Made by a program: the position numbers and the translations under genes. From a virus, in the IMG/VR virus record IMGVR_UViG_3300008267_000192, positions 1 through 32,987 of that record: DNA of 32,987 bases; one strand, given 5' to 3'. A model generated the notes under the pieces. It was not told where the DNA came from. It saw nothing but the letters and a program-made list of their open reading frames with translations, and did not search any database. Shown here one piece after another: positions 7,477-15,198 of the stretch. Numbering within the stretch: the stretch's first letter is position 1; the number at the start of each line of letters is the position of its first letter.

Positions 7477-8085
7477 TCAATTCTTTTGGTATGAAAGTTG
7501 CATTTCTACTGAACCGCGTATTTCTTCAAAATGTTTCATAAAAGTTTCTTCTTGGGCTAAAGTAGGTTGGTAGTCTTTATGCCATTGAATTAGAATGAAA
7601 CCAACGTTTGTATTTTTATTTTTTAATGGTAAACACGCAAAATGTGAAATAAACTCATCTTCAAAAAAATGCTTGGTAAAGCTGTTTTCCGGTAATGCAT
7701 TTACGGAATATATTAATGGACGATTTTCTAAAACTTTGGTTACAAGTGGAATAAAAAGTGAGCAAAGAGTATTTTTAAATTTTAGTGCTTGAGATGTATA
7801 ACCCTTGTAGGAAGATTCATGGGAAACTGAAAATTTTCTCATGGAAATCCCGTCCATGTAATATTCACCATTATGGAACTGCATTACACTGACTCGCATG
7901 GAATTTGATGAAACCCGGAGTTCTGTCAATCGTTCGTTGATTTCTCCGTGAATTAGTATAAAATTGTCTGTTTTTGTCTTGGACTTCCAAAATCTGTGGA
8001 CTCCAATGCTCAATCCGAGCACCCCGGCAACCCACCATGCTATGCTTTCTACAGTTTTCGGTACTTCTAGGAATCCAAATGACAT
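7477..8085 (-). CDS. Membrane-anchored protein with GAF-like domain
   Basis: A 202-residue protein. Residues 11-32 (VESIAWWVAGVLGLSIGVHRFW) form one membrane helix, followed by a charged helical linker (residues 38-60). A mixed alpha/beta domain then contains VMQFHNGEYYMDG, YSVNALPE, FACLPLKN and GFILIQWH, a pattern like GAF-type sensor domains. I know related phage proteins with an FHNGE motif but no proven role. First gene of the leftward late operon, it may act in lysis timing or host sensing; this is a guess from position. Unlike several neighbours it has a real leader of about 15 bases with GGAG before the ATG. Confidence 0.5.
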   Translation of the reverse strand: MSFGFLEVPKTVESIAWWVAGVLGLSIGVHRFWKSKTKTDNFILIHGEINERLTELRVSSNSMRVSVMQFHNGEYYMDGISMRKFSVSHESSYKGYTSQALKFKNTLCSLFIPLVTKVLENRPLIYSVNALPENSFTKHFFEDEFISHFACLPLKNKNTNVGFILIQWHKDYQPTLAQEETFMKHFEEIRGSVEMQLSYQKN

Positions 8086-8105
8086 TAAAATTCTCCGTGT
8101 CTTAA

Positions 8106-8113
8106 TATTTAGA
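8106..8113 (-). promoter_or_regulatory. T4-type late promoter core TCTAAATA (leftward operon)
   Basis: On the minus strand TCTAAATA is followed by TTAAG and a predicted start at 8100, giving a 15-base leader with GGAG before the ATG at 8085. It drives the leftward block 8085-6175. One base away begins the -35 box of a rightward early promoter, so early and late transcription diverge from one compact element. Confidence 0.65.
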
Positions 8114-8114
8114 C

Positions 8115-8142
8115 TTGACGTACCTTATAATGAAGGTATAAT
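8115..8142 (+). promoter_or_regulatory. Early-type promoter of the replication gene block
   Basis: TTGACG (8115-8120), 16 bp, TATAAT (8137-8142). The ATG at 8151 is eight bases further on, so the leader would be about two bases long. It is the only promoter I see before the polymerase gene and probably starts the rightward replication operon. A second TATAAT lies at 8126-8131 but has no -35 box at a suitable distance. Confidence 0.65.
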
Positions 8143-8150
8143 AACCGACC

Positions 8151-8483
8151 ATGACTAGAGAAGAATTATTCAAATTACATAGAGATATCTGCGACGAAGC
8201 CCTGGAATTAATGGAGAAAAAGAACAATGACTATGCTTCTGGCTCAGATCCATTCATGAATTTTAAACGGGCAGAATATTTGGGCTTTGCAACTGCAGAG
8301 CTGGGTGTTTTGATCCGCATGACGGACAAAATGTCAAGAATTTCCACCTTTCTAAAGAATGGCGATCTTTCTCTCTCCAATGAGAGTGTTTATGACGCCA
8401 TTGTGGATATGATTAACTATAGTGTGCTCCTTGCCGGTTTGATCGATGACCGTAAGGCAGGGGAAACCAAGAACGACAAATGA
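8151..8483 (+). CDS. DUF1599-type (all-alpha NTP pyrophosphatase-like) protein
   Basis: A 110-residue, mostly helical protein. The signature is MEKKNNDYASGSDPFMNF (about 22-39), then RMTDKMSRI (about 61-69), then ESVYDAIVDMINYSVLL (about 83-99). That order, K/NxDY, PFxNF, RMxDKxxR, ExxxDxxxDxxNY, is what I recall for the DUF1599 or nucleotide-modification-associated family, related to MazG-like enzymes with acidic residues binding Mg2+. A role in nucleotide pools fits its place as first gene of the replication block. The substrate is not known. It overlaps the polymerase gene by four bases (ATGA). Confidence 0.7.
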   Translation: MTREELFKLHRDICDEALELMEKKNNDYASGSDPFMNFKRAEYLGFATAELGVLIRMTDKMSRISTFLKNGDLSLSNESVYDAIVDMINYSVLLAGLIDDRKAGETKNDK

Positions 8484-10981
8484 AATTTTACACTGCCTGC
8501 GCCCTAAAAGGCAACAAAGTATTGGTTCGTGGTTATCGTAATGGAGAGCGGTTTACCGACTCCATTATGTTTAAGCCGTCCATGTACATTCGTTCGGAAA
8601 AGGATTCCAAGTACCGGACTCTAAATGGAGTCAAGGTAAAGCGAATGATCTTTGACAGTCTTTATGATTGCAGGGAGTTCATCGACCAGTACAGAGAATT
8701 GGAGGACTGTCCGATCTATGGCAACACTGATTTCATTACTCAATACCTCATGGAGACTTATCCGGCTGAGGTGGAATACAATCTTTCCCAGATCAAGGTA
8801 GCGTACATAGACTTGGAATGCGAATCCGAAAACGGATTTCCAGATCTTGATTCCCCAAACGAGAGAGTGAATCTAATGAGTATTCGCATATCTGGGGTGA
8901 CGCACGTCATAAGTTTTACTCCGATCACTCTGCCAGACTGCAAGGTTCATATGGTTGCCAATGAGAAAGAACTTCTCAAGAAGACCTTTGATATCCTTGC
9001 CAAGGAGGGGGCAGATATCCTTACCGGATGGAATATTAAGTTGTTTGATATTCCCTACATAATGGGTAGGGCATTGCTTTATTTTGAGGAGAAGGAAATC
9101 CAGAGTTGGCTTCCGTTTGGCTTCCTCAAGATGCGTGAAACGGATATCGGTGGAAAGAATTACAAGATCTACGAGTTTCCCGGCTATACGATCTTGGATT
9201 ACATGGATCTATATAAGAAGTTTTCCGGAACCAGTCAAGAAAGTTACGCCCTGCAAAACATAGCAAAGGTGGAACTCGATGCACAAAAACTGGATTACAG
9301 CGAATATGGATCGATGCGTGAGTTTTATCGCCAAAACTTTCAAAGGTTTGCGGAATATAACGTCCAAGACGCTATCTTGGTTGAACGACTTGACGATAAG
9401 CTCAAACTGATTGATTTGGCGGTATCTATTGCATATGAAGCAAAGATTACCTATGATACGGTTTTCTTTGCCACTCGCATTTGGGAAACTATTTGCTGCG
9501 ACTATCTTGCACAGAAAAATATTGTTCCACCACTGAAGCGCAGCTATGCAAAGGATGATCAGTTTGTCGGTGCCTATGTAAAGGAAGTGACACCCGGGCT
9601 ATACAAAAACGTTGTAAGCTTCGATGCCACCAGCCTGTATCCAAGCATCATCATGCAATGGAATATTTCTCCCGAGACCTGTGTTCACAAGGATTCCTCT
9701 CTCAATGCAGATGACTTTCTCCGAAGCAAAAGAAAAGATATTCCCGATCTGGTTAAGGAGGCAATCTCGAACAACAGTTCGCTTGCTTGCAACGGATCGG
9801 CTTTTACCACTCAAATCAAAGGCTTTATTCCCATTCTGATTGAAAAAACTTTCAATCAGCGCAAGGATGCAAAGAACAAGATGATTGAGTTGGAGAAGGA
9901 ATACGAGAAGACAAAGAACAAGGATCTTCTTCCTCGTATTGCAGCGTTGAAGATCCGTCAGTCAGTCAAGAAGATTCTTGCAAACAGCCTTTACGGTTGC
10001 CTTGGAAATCCTGCATTCGTCTATTCATCTCCGGAACTTGCTACTGCCGTGACCGTAACGGGTCAGGTAATCATTCGCAAGGCAGAGATGGCCATGAACG
10101 ACTATATTCAGCACCTTACAAAGGATGACAAGGACTATGTATTGGCGGTAGATACTGATTCAGTGTATCTGAATCTCAATGCTGTTGTTGAAAAGGTTTC
10201 TGCAAAAACAGAAATTCCAGATGTGACGCAGTTCATTCATGAAGTCTGTGAGCACAAGATTCAACCGCAGTTCAAGAAAGAGATGGAACTATTGGCATCT
10301 ACTTTGGGTTGCCCGGAGAACAAAATCTTCTTCAAGCGTGAGGCAATTGCTTCTGCCGGAATGTTTATTGCCAAAAAGCGGTATGCGCTCCTCATGCAAG
10401 ACCTTGAAGGTGTTCGGTTTGCGGATCCAAAACTGAAGATCATGGGTCTGGAGACTGCAAGAAGCAGCACACCAGCAGTCGTGCGGTCCAAACTAAAGGA
10501 TTGCATCAAGATCATTCTGACCAAGACTCCCGAGGAGCTTTGCTCATATGTCGATGAATTCTATGATCAATTTATGATTTTGCCAATCGAAGATATTGCA
10601 TCTCCTCGCGGGGTTAAGGGCATGGGAAAATACATTGATTCCTCCGACATCTACAAGTCAGGTACTCCCATCGCAACCAAGGCCGCATTGCTTCACAATG
10701 CCTATGTCAAGAAATTAAAACTCGACAAGGACATTCCTGCAATCAAAGAAAACGACAAGATGAAGTTTGTATTTGTCAAAGTCCCAAACCCATATGGGAT
10801 GGGAGGCCGTGATGCAGTCATTGGGTTTATCGGTAAGCCACCCGAGCAGTTTCAGTTGGAGAAGTATATTGACCGAAAGAAGCAGTTTGATAAGACTTTT
10901 GGTGAACCACTTGATAATGTTCTTCAAGCCATTGGTTGGTCAATAAATCAACAAGTCACACTTGAATCCTTTTTTGGATGA
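8480..10981 (+). CDS. 43: Family B DNA polymerase with proofreading exonuclease (T4 gp43 type)
   Basis: An 833-residue replicative polymerase. Exonuclease motifs: Exo I DLECES with D111 and E113, Exo II NIKLFDIPY (about 182-190), Exo III YNVQDAILV (about 293-301). Polymerase motifs: motif A SFDATSLYPSIIMQW with D382, motif B KKILANSLYG (about 496-505), motif C DTDS with D558 and D560. All catalytic residues are present. T4 gp43 is 898 residues, so this is a slightly compact member. It copies phage DNA from primers made by the primase at 15198, behind the helicase at 13783. It starts within the stop of the preceding gene (ATGA), and the next gene starts within its own stop. Confidence 0.97.
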   Translation: MKFYTACALKGNKVLVRGYRNGERFTDSIMFKPSMYIRSEKDSKYRTLNGVKVKRMIFDSLYDCREFIDQYRELEDCPIYGNTDFITQYLMETYPAEVEYNLSQIKVAYIDLECESENGFPDLDSPNERVNLMSIRISGVTHVISFTPITLPDCKVHMVANEKELLKKTFDILAKEGADILTGWNIKLFDIPYIMGRALLYFEEKEIQSWLPFGFLKMRETDIGGKNYKIYEFPGYTILDYMDLYKKFSGTSQESYALQNIAKVELDAQKLDYSEYGSMREFYRQNFQRFAEYNVQDAILVERLDDKLKLIDLAVSIAYEAKITYDTVFFATRIWETICCDYLAQKNIVPPLKRSYAKDDQFVGAYVKEVTPGLYKNVVSFDATSLYPSIIMQWNISPETCVHKDSSLNADDFLRSKRKDIPDLVKEAISNNSSLACNGSAFTTQIKGFIPILIEKTFNQRKDAKNKMIELEKEYEKTKNKDLLPRIAALKIRQSVKKILANSLYGCLGNPAFVYSSPELATAVTVTGQVIIRKAEMAMNDYIQHLTKDDKDYVLAVDTDSVYLNLNAVVEKVSAKTEIPDVTQFIHEVCEHKIQPQFKKEMELLASTLGCPENKIFFKREAIASAGMFIAKKRYALLMQDLEGVRFADPKLKIMGLETARSSTPAVVRSKLKDCIKIILTKTPEELCSYVDEFYDQFMILPIEDIASPRGVKGMGKYIDSSDIYKSGTPIATKAALLHNAYVKKLKLDKDIPAIKENDKMKFVFVKVPNPYGMGGRDAVIGFIGKPPEQFQLEKYIDRKKQFDKTFGEPLDNVLQAIGWSINQQVTLESFFG

Positions 10982-11607
10982 TGCATACTATGCATATGTT
11001 TAATAGAACTCCAAACGGTTATGGAGTGGAATGGAAACGACATGGAAAAAGTAATATTTCCAGTATTTTTTATGACAATGTAAATTTTTTGGATATTTAC
11101 ATTGAATATTATCTCCCCTCATGTAAACTTAAAATAACGGCTGCAGTTACAGATGACTTAAATCCTATGGCAGCATGCCCGCCTGTTATGCTATCTGGGG
11201 AGTATTCAATGGAACTGTTGGAAGACTTTGGAACTGACATCAGAGACATATCTAAGGTGTCGCAAGATCCTGAAAGATTTGTAATAAACGTTATAAAAAT
11301 TACAAGCGATCTGGGATACTGGAGTAAGCGTTTGCAGTCTTTTTTGATTTCTAAAAAGTATCAGAAAAAAACCAATTATAATAACATGCCTTTGAATTAT
11401 CCATCCACGTATAACGGTGCTCCGTCAAATTATCAAGAAAAGCAGTATTTCTATGATGAATCTATTGTGAGCAAAGACAAAGAAAAAATTAAAAGTCTTT
11501 CTGCACAAATTGAACAAAAAGATAACAAGATCAAAGACCTTGAGGAAGAACTTCAGGAACTCAAGGAAGAGATTGAGATGCTAAAAGCAGTTAACCAGGA
11601 ATATTAA
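10978..11607 (+). CDS. Unknown protein with C-terminal coiled coil
   Basis: A 209-residue protein that I do not recognise. Residues 1-120 are a mixed domain (YGVEWKRHGKSNISSIFYDN, PVMLSGEYSMELLEDFG), a loop with Asn, Tyr and Pro follows at about 128-155, and residues 162-205 form a heptad-rich coiled coil (IKSLSAQIEQKDNKIKDLEE and onward). The start lies in the polymerase stop (ATGATG); later in-frame ATGs at 10990 and 10996 are possible. Its place between polymerase and UvsX suggests an accessory or early regulatory role, but none is shown. Codons are more AT-rich than in the polymerase gene. Confidence 0.6.
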   Translation: MMHTMHMFNRTPNGYGVEWKRHGKSNISSIFYDNVNFLDIYIEYYLPSCKLKITAAVTDDLNPMAACPPVMLSGEYSMELLEDFGTDIRDISKVSQDPERFVINVIKITSDLGYWSKRLQSFLISKKYQKKTNYNNMPLNYPSTYNGAPSNYQEKQYFYDESIVSKDKEKIKSLSAQIEQKDNKIKDLEEELQELKEEIEMLKAVNQEY

Positions 11608-11610
11608 GAA

Positions 11611-11898
11611 ATGATGAAGAAAATTAAATCTAGATATGGTGATGAACGAATTATCACGCTTCTTGAAGACGGACGTTACAGAATCGAAGGTAGGAGTCTT
11701 TATACTCGCCATGGTGACGGGCTATTTGATTTTGAAGGTGGCCCATGCCTTATGGTTGGCGATAGACTTCTTGACGTTGAAGATAATGTAGTAATTAAAA
11801 AAATAGAAATTGATGATTCCATAGTTGCAGACAACTATGCAGGTGCTATACTTACAGTAACAAAAGTAAAAAAAGTAAGAAAGGTAAAAACAAAATGA
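11611..11898 (+). CDS. Small basic protein, unknown
   Basis: A 95-residue protein, MMKKIKSRYGDERIITLL at the start, with beta-rich character (RYRIEGRSLY, LFDFEGGPCLMVGDRLLDV) and a lysine-rich tail KKVRKVKTK. An alternative start is the second ATG at 11614. It overlaps the next gene by ATGA and lies three bases after the preceding stop, so it is part of the replication operon. I recognise no family. The basic tail could bind nucleic acid, which is only a composition-based guess. Confidence 0.55.
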   Translation: MMKKIKSRYGDERIITLLEDGRYRIEGRSLYTRHGDGLFDFEGGPCLMVGDRLLDVEDNVVIKKIEIDDSIVADNYAGAILTVTKVKKVRKVKTK

Positions 11899-12086
11899 TC
11901 AAAAAAGTTATTAATTTTGTTAAAGATTCTCTAAAGCGTAATTTTAAGATCTCCGAGTATTTTGAGCATGTTCAACGTTTGCTCATGGGTGCAGTTACAT
12001 TCATGGCATTTATGCTGGGCGGATGGGAACTTGGCTCCTGCATGCTCCTTGTTTCTCTAATTGATCCTCGTTGGTTTGACGAGTAA
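11895..12086 (+). CDS. Small membrane protein, unknown
   Basis: A 63-residue protein with a basic amphipathic N-terminus (MIKKVINFVKDSLKRNFK) and one or two hydrophobic stretches between residues 28 and 57 (LLMGAVTFMAFMLGGWELG, CMLLVSLI). It starts within the previous stop (ATGA) and ends four bases before the next ATG. Early phage operons often carry such small inner-membrane proteins, for example for exclusion or membrane attachment, but no function can be read here. Confidence 0.5.
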   Translation: MIKKVINFVKDSLKRNFKISEYFEHVQRLLMGAVTFMAFMLGGWELGSCMLLVSLIDPRWFDE

Positions 12087-12090
12087 TTTT

Positions 12091-12471
12091 ATGCCAAAGA
12101 AAAAAGTTAGAAAAATCAACAGACTAATCCGCTATAATCGGTATGATGAAATTCCAAAAGAATCGTTGGAAGAGTTGAAGAATCGTATAGCGGGTATGCC
12201 CGTACACATGCTGCTCACGGAGCACCAGACGCTCTCTGAGTATTATGGCACTCTACAAAAAACAAACAAAGATTGGTTTACGGGACCAATAATGGATGTC
12301 TTTGATAAAATTATGGCCGTCAGAGACAAAATTATGCATATTGTGCATTCCTTGCAAGACCATCTTTCGATGGCAGAATATCAAACAGACGAAGCCTATC
12401 GGCTTATGGAAAAGAAAGAAAAGAATGTCGAAGTATCTAAAAACACTAATAAGCAAAATAAACAATCCTGA
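12091..12471 (+). CDS. Unknown helical protein upstream of UvsX
   Basis: A 126-residue protein from ATG 12091 (MPKKKVRKINRLIRYNRYDE). A longer frame using TTG 12061 would intrude into the preceding gene and is unlikely. The sequence is basic at the start and helical after residue 45 (MDVFDKIMAVRDKIMHIVHS), with a Lys/Asn-rich tail. It overlaps the first 47 bases of the UvsX gene in another frame. I recognise no family. Context suggests a recombination or replication accessory factor, but no motif supports that. Confidence 0.55.
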   Translation: MPKKKVRKINRLIRYNRYDEIPKESLEELKNRIAGMPVHMLLTEHQTLSEYYGTLQKTNKDWFTGPIMDVFDKIMAVRDKIMHIVHSLQDHLSMAEYQTDEAYRLMEKKEKNVEVSKNTNKQNKQS

Positions 12472-13447
12472 CGCAACCCTAGTATCTGACGGCATCGATG
12501 GTGCTGACGTTACCGGGTTTATTGACACTGGCTCTTATGCATTGAATGCATTGCTGTCTGGTTCAATCTTTGGTGGTCTGCCAAACAACAAGATCTCCTG
12601 CTTGGCTGGCGATCCTGCAACAGGCAAGACTTTTTACGCAATCGGTATCGCAGGTCAGTTCCTCAAGGATCATAAAGACGGCGTAGTCGTCTACTTTGAC
12701 ACGGAGCAAGCAGTTACATCTGACATGTTCACTGCCCGTGGTGTTGATCCTGAGCGAGTTGCTGTAATTCCGGTTGCAACCATTGAGGAGTTCAAGACTC
12801 AGGCTCTCAAGATTGTCAATGACATCCTAGAGCAGCCCGAAGAAGATCGAAAGCCAGTGTTCATGATTTTGGATTCACTGGGAATGTTGTCAACCGAGAA
12901 GGAAATGAACGATTCTGCTGAAGGTAAAAATGTGCGCGACATGACCAAGGCACAGCAGACAAAGGCAACTTTCCGGGTTCTCACTCTAAAGCTCGGCAAG
13001 GCAAAGATCCCCATGCTGCTTACCAATCACACTTATCAGGTAATTGGTGCATATGTTCCCACAAAGGAACTTGGCGGTGGTATCGGACTAAAGTATGCAG
13101 CCAGCAATATCCTCACTCTTTCCAAGAGCAAGGATAAGACCGAAGAGGGAGTTGTCGGAAACTTTATCAAGTGCACCAACTACAAGAATCGATTCGTCAA
13201 GGAAAACATGAATGTTGAGACTCGTCTTAACTATACATCGGGTCTCAGCAGATATTATGGCTTGACTGACCTTGCACTGAAATACAACATCTTCAAGAAG
13301 GTATCGACTCGCATTGAATTGCCAGATGGTACAAAGGCGTTTGAAAAGAACATCGATGAAGATCCCGAGAAGTATTTTACTAAAGATATCCTAACTAAGT
13401 TGGATGAAGAAATTCAAAAGGACTTTAAGTATGGTCAAGGTACCTGA
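12425..13447 (+). CDS. uvsX: RecA-like strand-exchange recombinase (T4 UvsX type)
   Basis: A 340-residue protein from ATG 12425 (MSKYLKTLISK); in-frame extension to 12296 gives unrelated sequence and is rejected. Walker A is GDPATGKT (62-69) and Walker B is VFMILDSLG with D150. An EQAVTSDMF segment after strand 2, and LTNHTYQ followed by ELGGGIGLKYAAS, match the DNA-binding loop region of UvsX/RecA. T4 UvsX is about 390 residues. The enzyme polymerises on single-stranded DNA and drives recombination-dependent replication with the helicase. The start lies inside the end of the preceding gene, with purine-rich AAAGAAAAGA upstream as a weak ribosome site. Confidence 0.94.
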   Translation: MSKYLKTLISKINNPDATLVSDGIDGADVTGFIDTGSYALNALLSGSIFGGLPNNKISCLAGDPATGKTFYAIGIAGQFLKDHKDGVVVYFDTEQAVTSDMFTARGVDPERVAVIPVATIEEFKTQALKIVNDILEQPEEDRKPVFMILDSLGMLSTEKEMNDSAEGKNVRDMTKAQQTKATFRVLTLKLGKAKIPMLLTNHTYQVIGAYVPTKELGGGIGLKYAASNILTLSKSKDKTEEGVVGNFIKCTNYKNRFVKENMNVETRLNYTSGLSRYYGLTDLALKYNIFKKVSTRIELPDGTKAFEKNIDEDPEKYFTKDILTKLDEEIQKDFKYGQGT

Positions 13448-13745
13448 GTACAAGTTTATTGAAGAAATCGGCTCTGATATGGATACTTGTCCAATTAAAA
13501 TTTTAAATGGACAGTTTCAAGATATCATATACCGTTACGGAAAAATCTCATTAAAAGAAGAAAATGAAAATGTTTCCGTAACTATGGACATTACAATGGT
13601 TTCATGTCCTGAAAATTTTGATCAACAAGATCCAGAATTTACTCAGACAGTTGGAGAGATTTTTATTGATATTGTTGAAAAAAATTCAATCGTAGAAGAA
13701 AACAAAGAAACAACAGATCTTGAAGACGATGTTCATCAGGATTAA
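13431..13745 (+). CDS. Small acidic protein between uvsX and helicase, unknown
   Basis: A 104-residue protein from ATG 13431 (MVKVPEYKFIEEIGSDMDTC), with AGGA ten bases upstream; the in-frame ATG at 13404 lies deeper in uvsX and is less likely. The sequence is beta-rich with ILNGQFQDIIYRYGKISLKE and a central VTMDITMVSCPENF strand, then an acidic tail (TTDLEDDVHQD). It seems familiar as a small conserved protein next to uvsX in marine T4-like phages, but I cannot name a function. It overlaps uvsX by 17 bases, which suggests coupled translation. Confidence 0.6.
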   Translation: MVKVPEYKFIEEIGSDMDTCPIKILNGQFQDIIYRYGKISLKEENENVSVTMDITMVSCPENFDQQDPEFTQTVGEIFIDIVEKNSIVEENKETTDLEDDVHQD

Positions 13746-13748
13746 TGG

Positions 13749-13776
13749 TAGACTAGTAAACACTCTGTGATATAAT
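13749..13776 (+). promoter_or_regulatory. Early-type extended -10 promoter of the helicase gene
   Basis: TATAAT at 13771-13776 preceded by TGA (extended -10), with TAGACT 16 bp upstream as an imperfect -35. ATG 13783 is six bases after the -10, so the predicted start site is the start codon. The only ribosome-like sequence upstream would be outside the transcript. Confidence 0.55.
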
Positions 13777-13782
13777 AAAAAT

Positions 13783-15198
13783 ATGGAAACAGTCATTCTA
13801 AAGAACTTGGTACTCAATGAGGAGTACGCAAGAAAGGTCGTTCCGTTCCTTCAGGAAGAGTACTTTCACGATAAGTCCGAGAAGGCGGTATTCAACATCG
13901 TCAGCAAATTTATCCTAAAGTACAACAATATTCCTACCAAGGATGCTATCCTCATCTCATTGGAGAATGAGAAAGGACTTGGTGAGGTTGAGTTCAAGAA
14001 GTGTGTCTCTATCTCAGAGGAAATGTACAAGGAAGGGGAGAAGTCTGATACTGTATGGCTCGTTGAGAACACTGAAAAGTTCTGCAAGGAAAAGGCCATC
14101 TACAATGGTATCATGGCCTCCATCGGTATCATCGAAGGTAAGGACAAGGAACAGACTCAAAATGCTATTCCCGAGATTATGTCCAAGGCACTGTCTGTAT
14201 CCTTTGATACTCGGGTCGGTCACGACTTTTTGGAAGACGTTGACGAGCGATATGAGTATTACCACAGAGTAGAAGAGAAGGTTCCCTTTGATCTGGAGAT
14301 GTTTAATCTTATCACCAGAGGTGGAACGCGTAAGAAGACGCTGAACGTCGTCATGGCGGCATCTGGTGTCGGCAAGAGCGCATTCCTCTGCCACCACGCA
14401 GCAGCGTGTCTCTCACAAAATCTTAACGTTCTGTATATCACCCTTGAGATGGCTGAAGAGGAAATTGCAAAGCGCATCGATGCCAACCTGCTTGATACTG
14501 AGATGCATGTTCTTGAGCAGATGCCTTTGACGAAGTATGAAGGCAAGGTTGAAAACCTCAAGAAGACCTGCCGCGGAAAGCTCATTATCAAGGAGTATCC
14601 TACTGCAGCAGCAAACGTTACTCACTTCCGCAATCTTATGGAAGAGTTGAAGATCAAGAAGAAGTTTGCGCCAGATGTAATTTTTGTTGACTATCTAAAC
14701 ATCTGTTCTTGTGCCAGATTTAAACTTGGCAACGGCATGAACAGCTATACCTACGTCAAGGGTATTGCAGAAGAGCTTCGTGGTCTTGCCAAGCAGTTCA
14801 ACGTGCCTCTCTGGACAGCCACACAGGTCAACCGCGAGGGTGCAAAGAGCAGTGACATGGAGATGACCGATACCTCTGAAAGCTTTGGCTTGCCCCAGAC
14901 CGCAGACTTCTTCTTTGCATTGATTGAAAACGAGGAGTTGGCTGAAGGCGGACATCTGATGGTCAAGCAATTGAAGAATCGTGGCAACGACCTTACAAAG
15001 AACAGAAAGTTCTTGGTCGGAGTCAATAAATCCAAAATGAAGTTCTTCGATGTTGACAATACTAATAACAACCTCATCAATGCAAACAATACCGATGAGG
15101 AGGCGTTTGGCTCTGGGTCGGATGGTCAGGCATTCAATCCACAGTTCGGAAAGAAGAAGAACAAGGCCATCAACTGGACCTTTGAAGGCGCTAAATAA
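13783..15198 (+). CDS. 41: Replicative DNA helicase, DnaB-like (T4 gp41 type)
   Basis: A 471-residue hexameric helicase. The N-terminal helical domain spans about 1-155. The RecA-like core has Walker A AASGVGKSAF (G195, K198, S199), then LNVLYITLEMAEEEIAKR as motif H2, Walker B VIFVDYLNI with D303, and LWTATQVNREGAKSSD (about 345-360) with the sensor Gln and Arg. It unwinds DNA ahead of the polymerase and associates with the primase encoded next, which begins in its stop codon (TAATG). C-ending codons are frequent, unlike many neighbours. The size matches T4 gp41 (475). An own promoter just upstream is likely. Confidence 0.95.
   Translation: METVILKNLVLNEEYARKVVPFLQEEYFHDKSEKAVFNIVSKFILKYNNIPTKDAILISLENEKGLGEVEFKKCVSISEEMYKEGEKSDTVWLVENTEKFCKEKAIYNGIMASIGIIEGKDKEQTQNAIPEIMSKALSVSFDTRVGHDFLEDVDERYEYYHRVEEKVPFDLEMFNLITRGGTRKKTLNVVMAASGVGKSAFLCHHAAACLSQNLNVLYITLEMAEEEIAKRIDANLLDTEMHVLEQMPLTKYEGKVENLKKTCRGKLIIKEYPTAAANVTHFRNLMEELKIKKKFAPDVIFVDYLNICSCARFKLGNGMNSYTYVKGIAEELRGLAKQFNVPLWTATQVNREGAKSSDMEMTDTSESFGLPQTADFFFALIENEELAEGGHLMVKQLKNRGNDLTKNRKFLVGVNKSKMKFFDVDNTNNNLINANNTDEEAFGSGSDGQAFNPQFGKKKNKAINWTFEGAK

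Noticed and set aside
12296-12424. N-terminal extension of UvsX
   Set aside because: The extra 43 residues are an alternate frame of the upstream gene and match no RecA-family N-terminus.
15190-15197. GCTAAATA before the primase gene as a late promoter
   Set aside because: The ATG follows directly, so the predicted start would fall inside the gene; the string is part of the helicase stop region.
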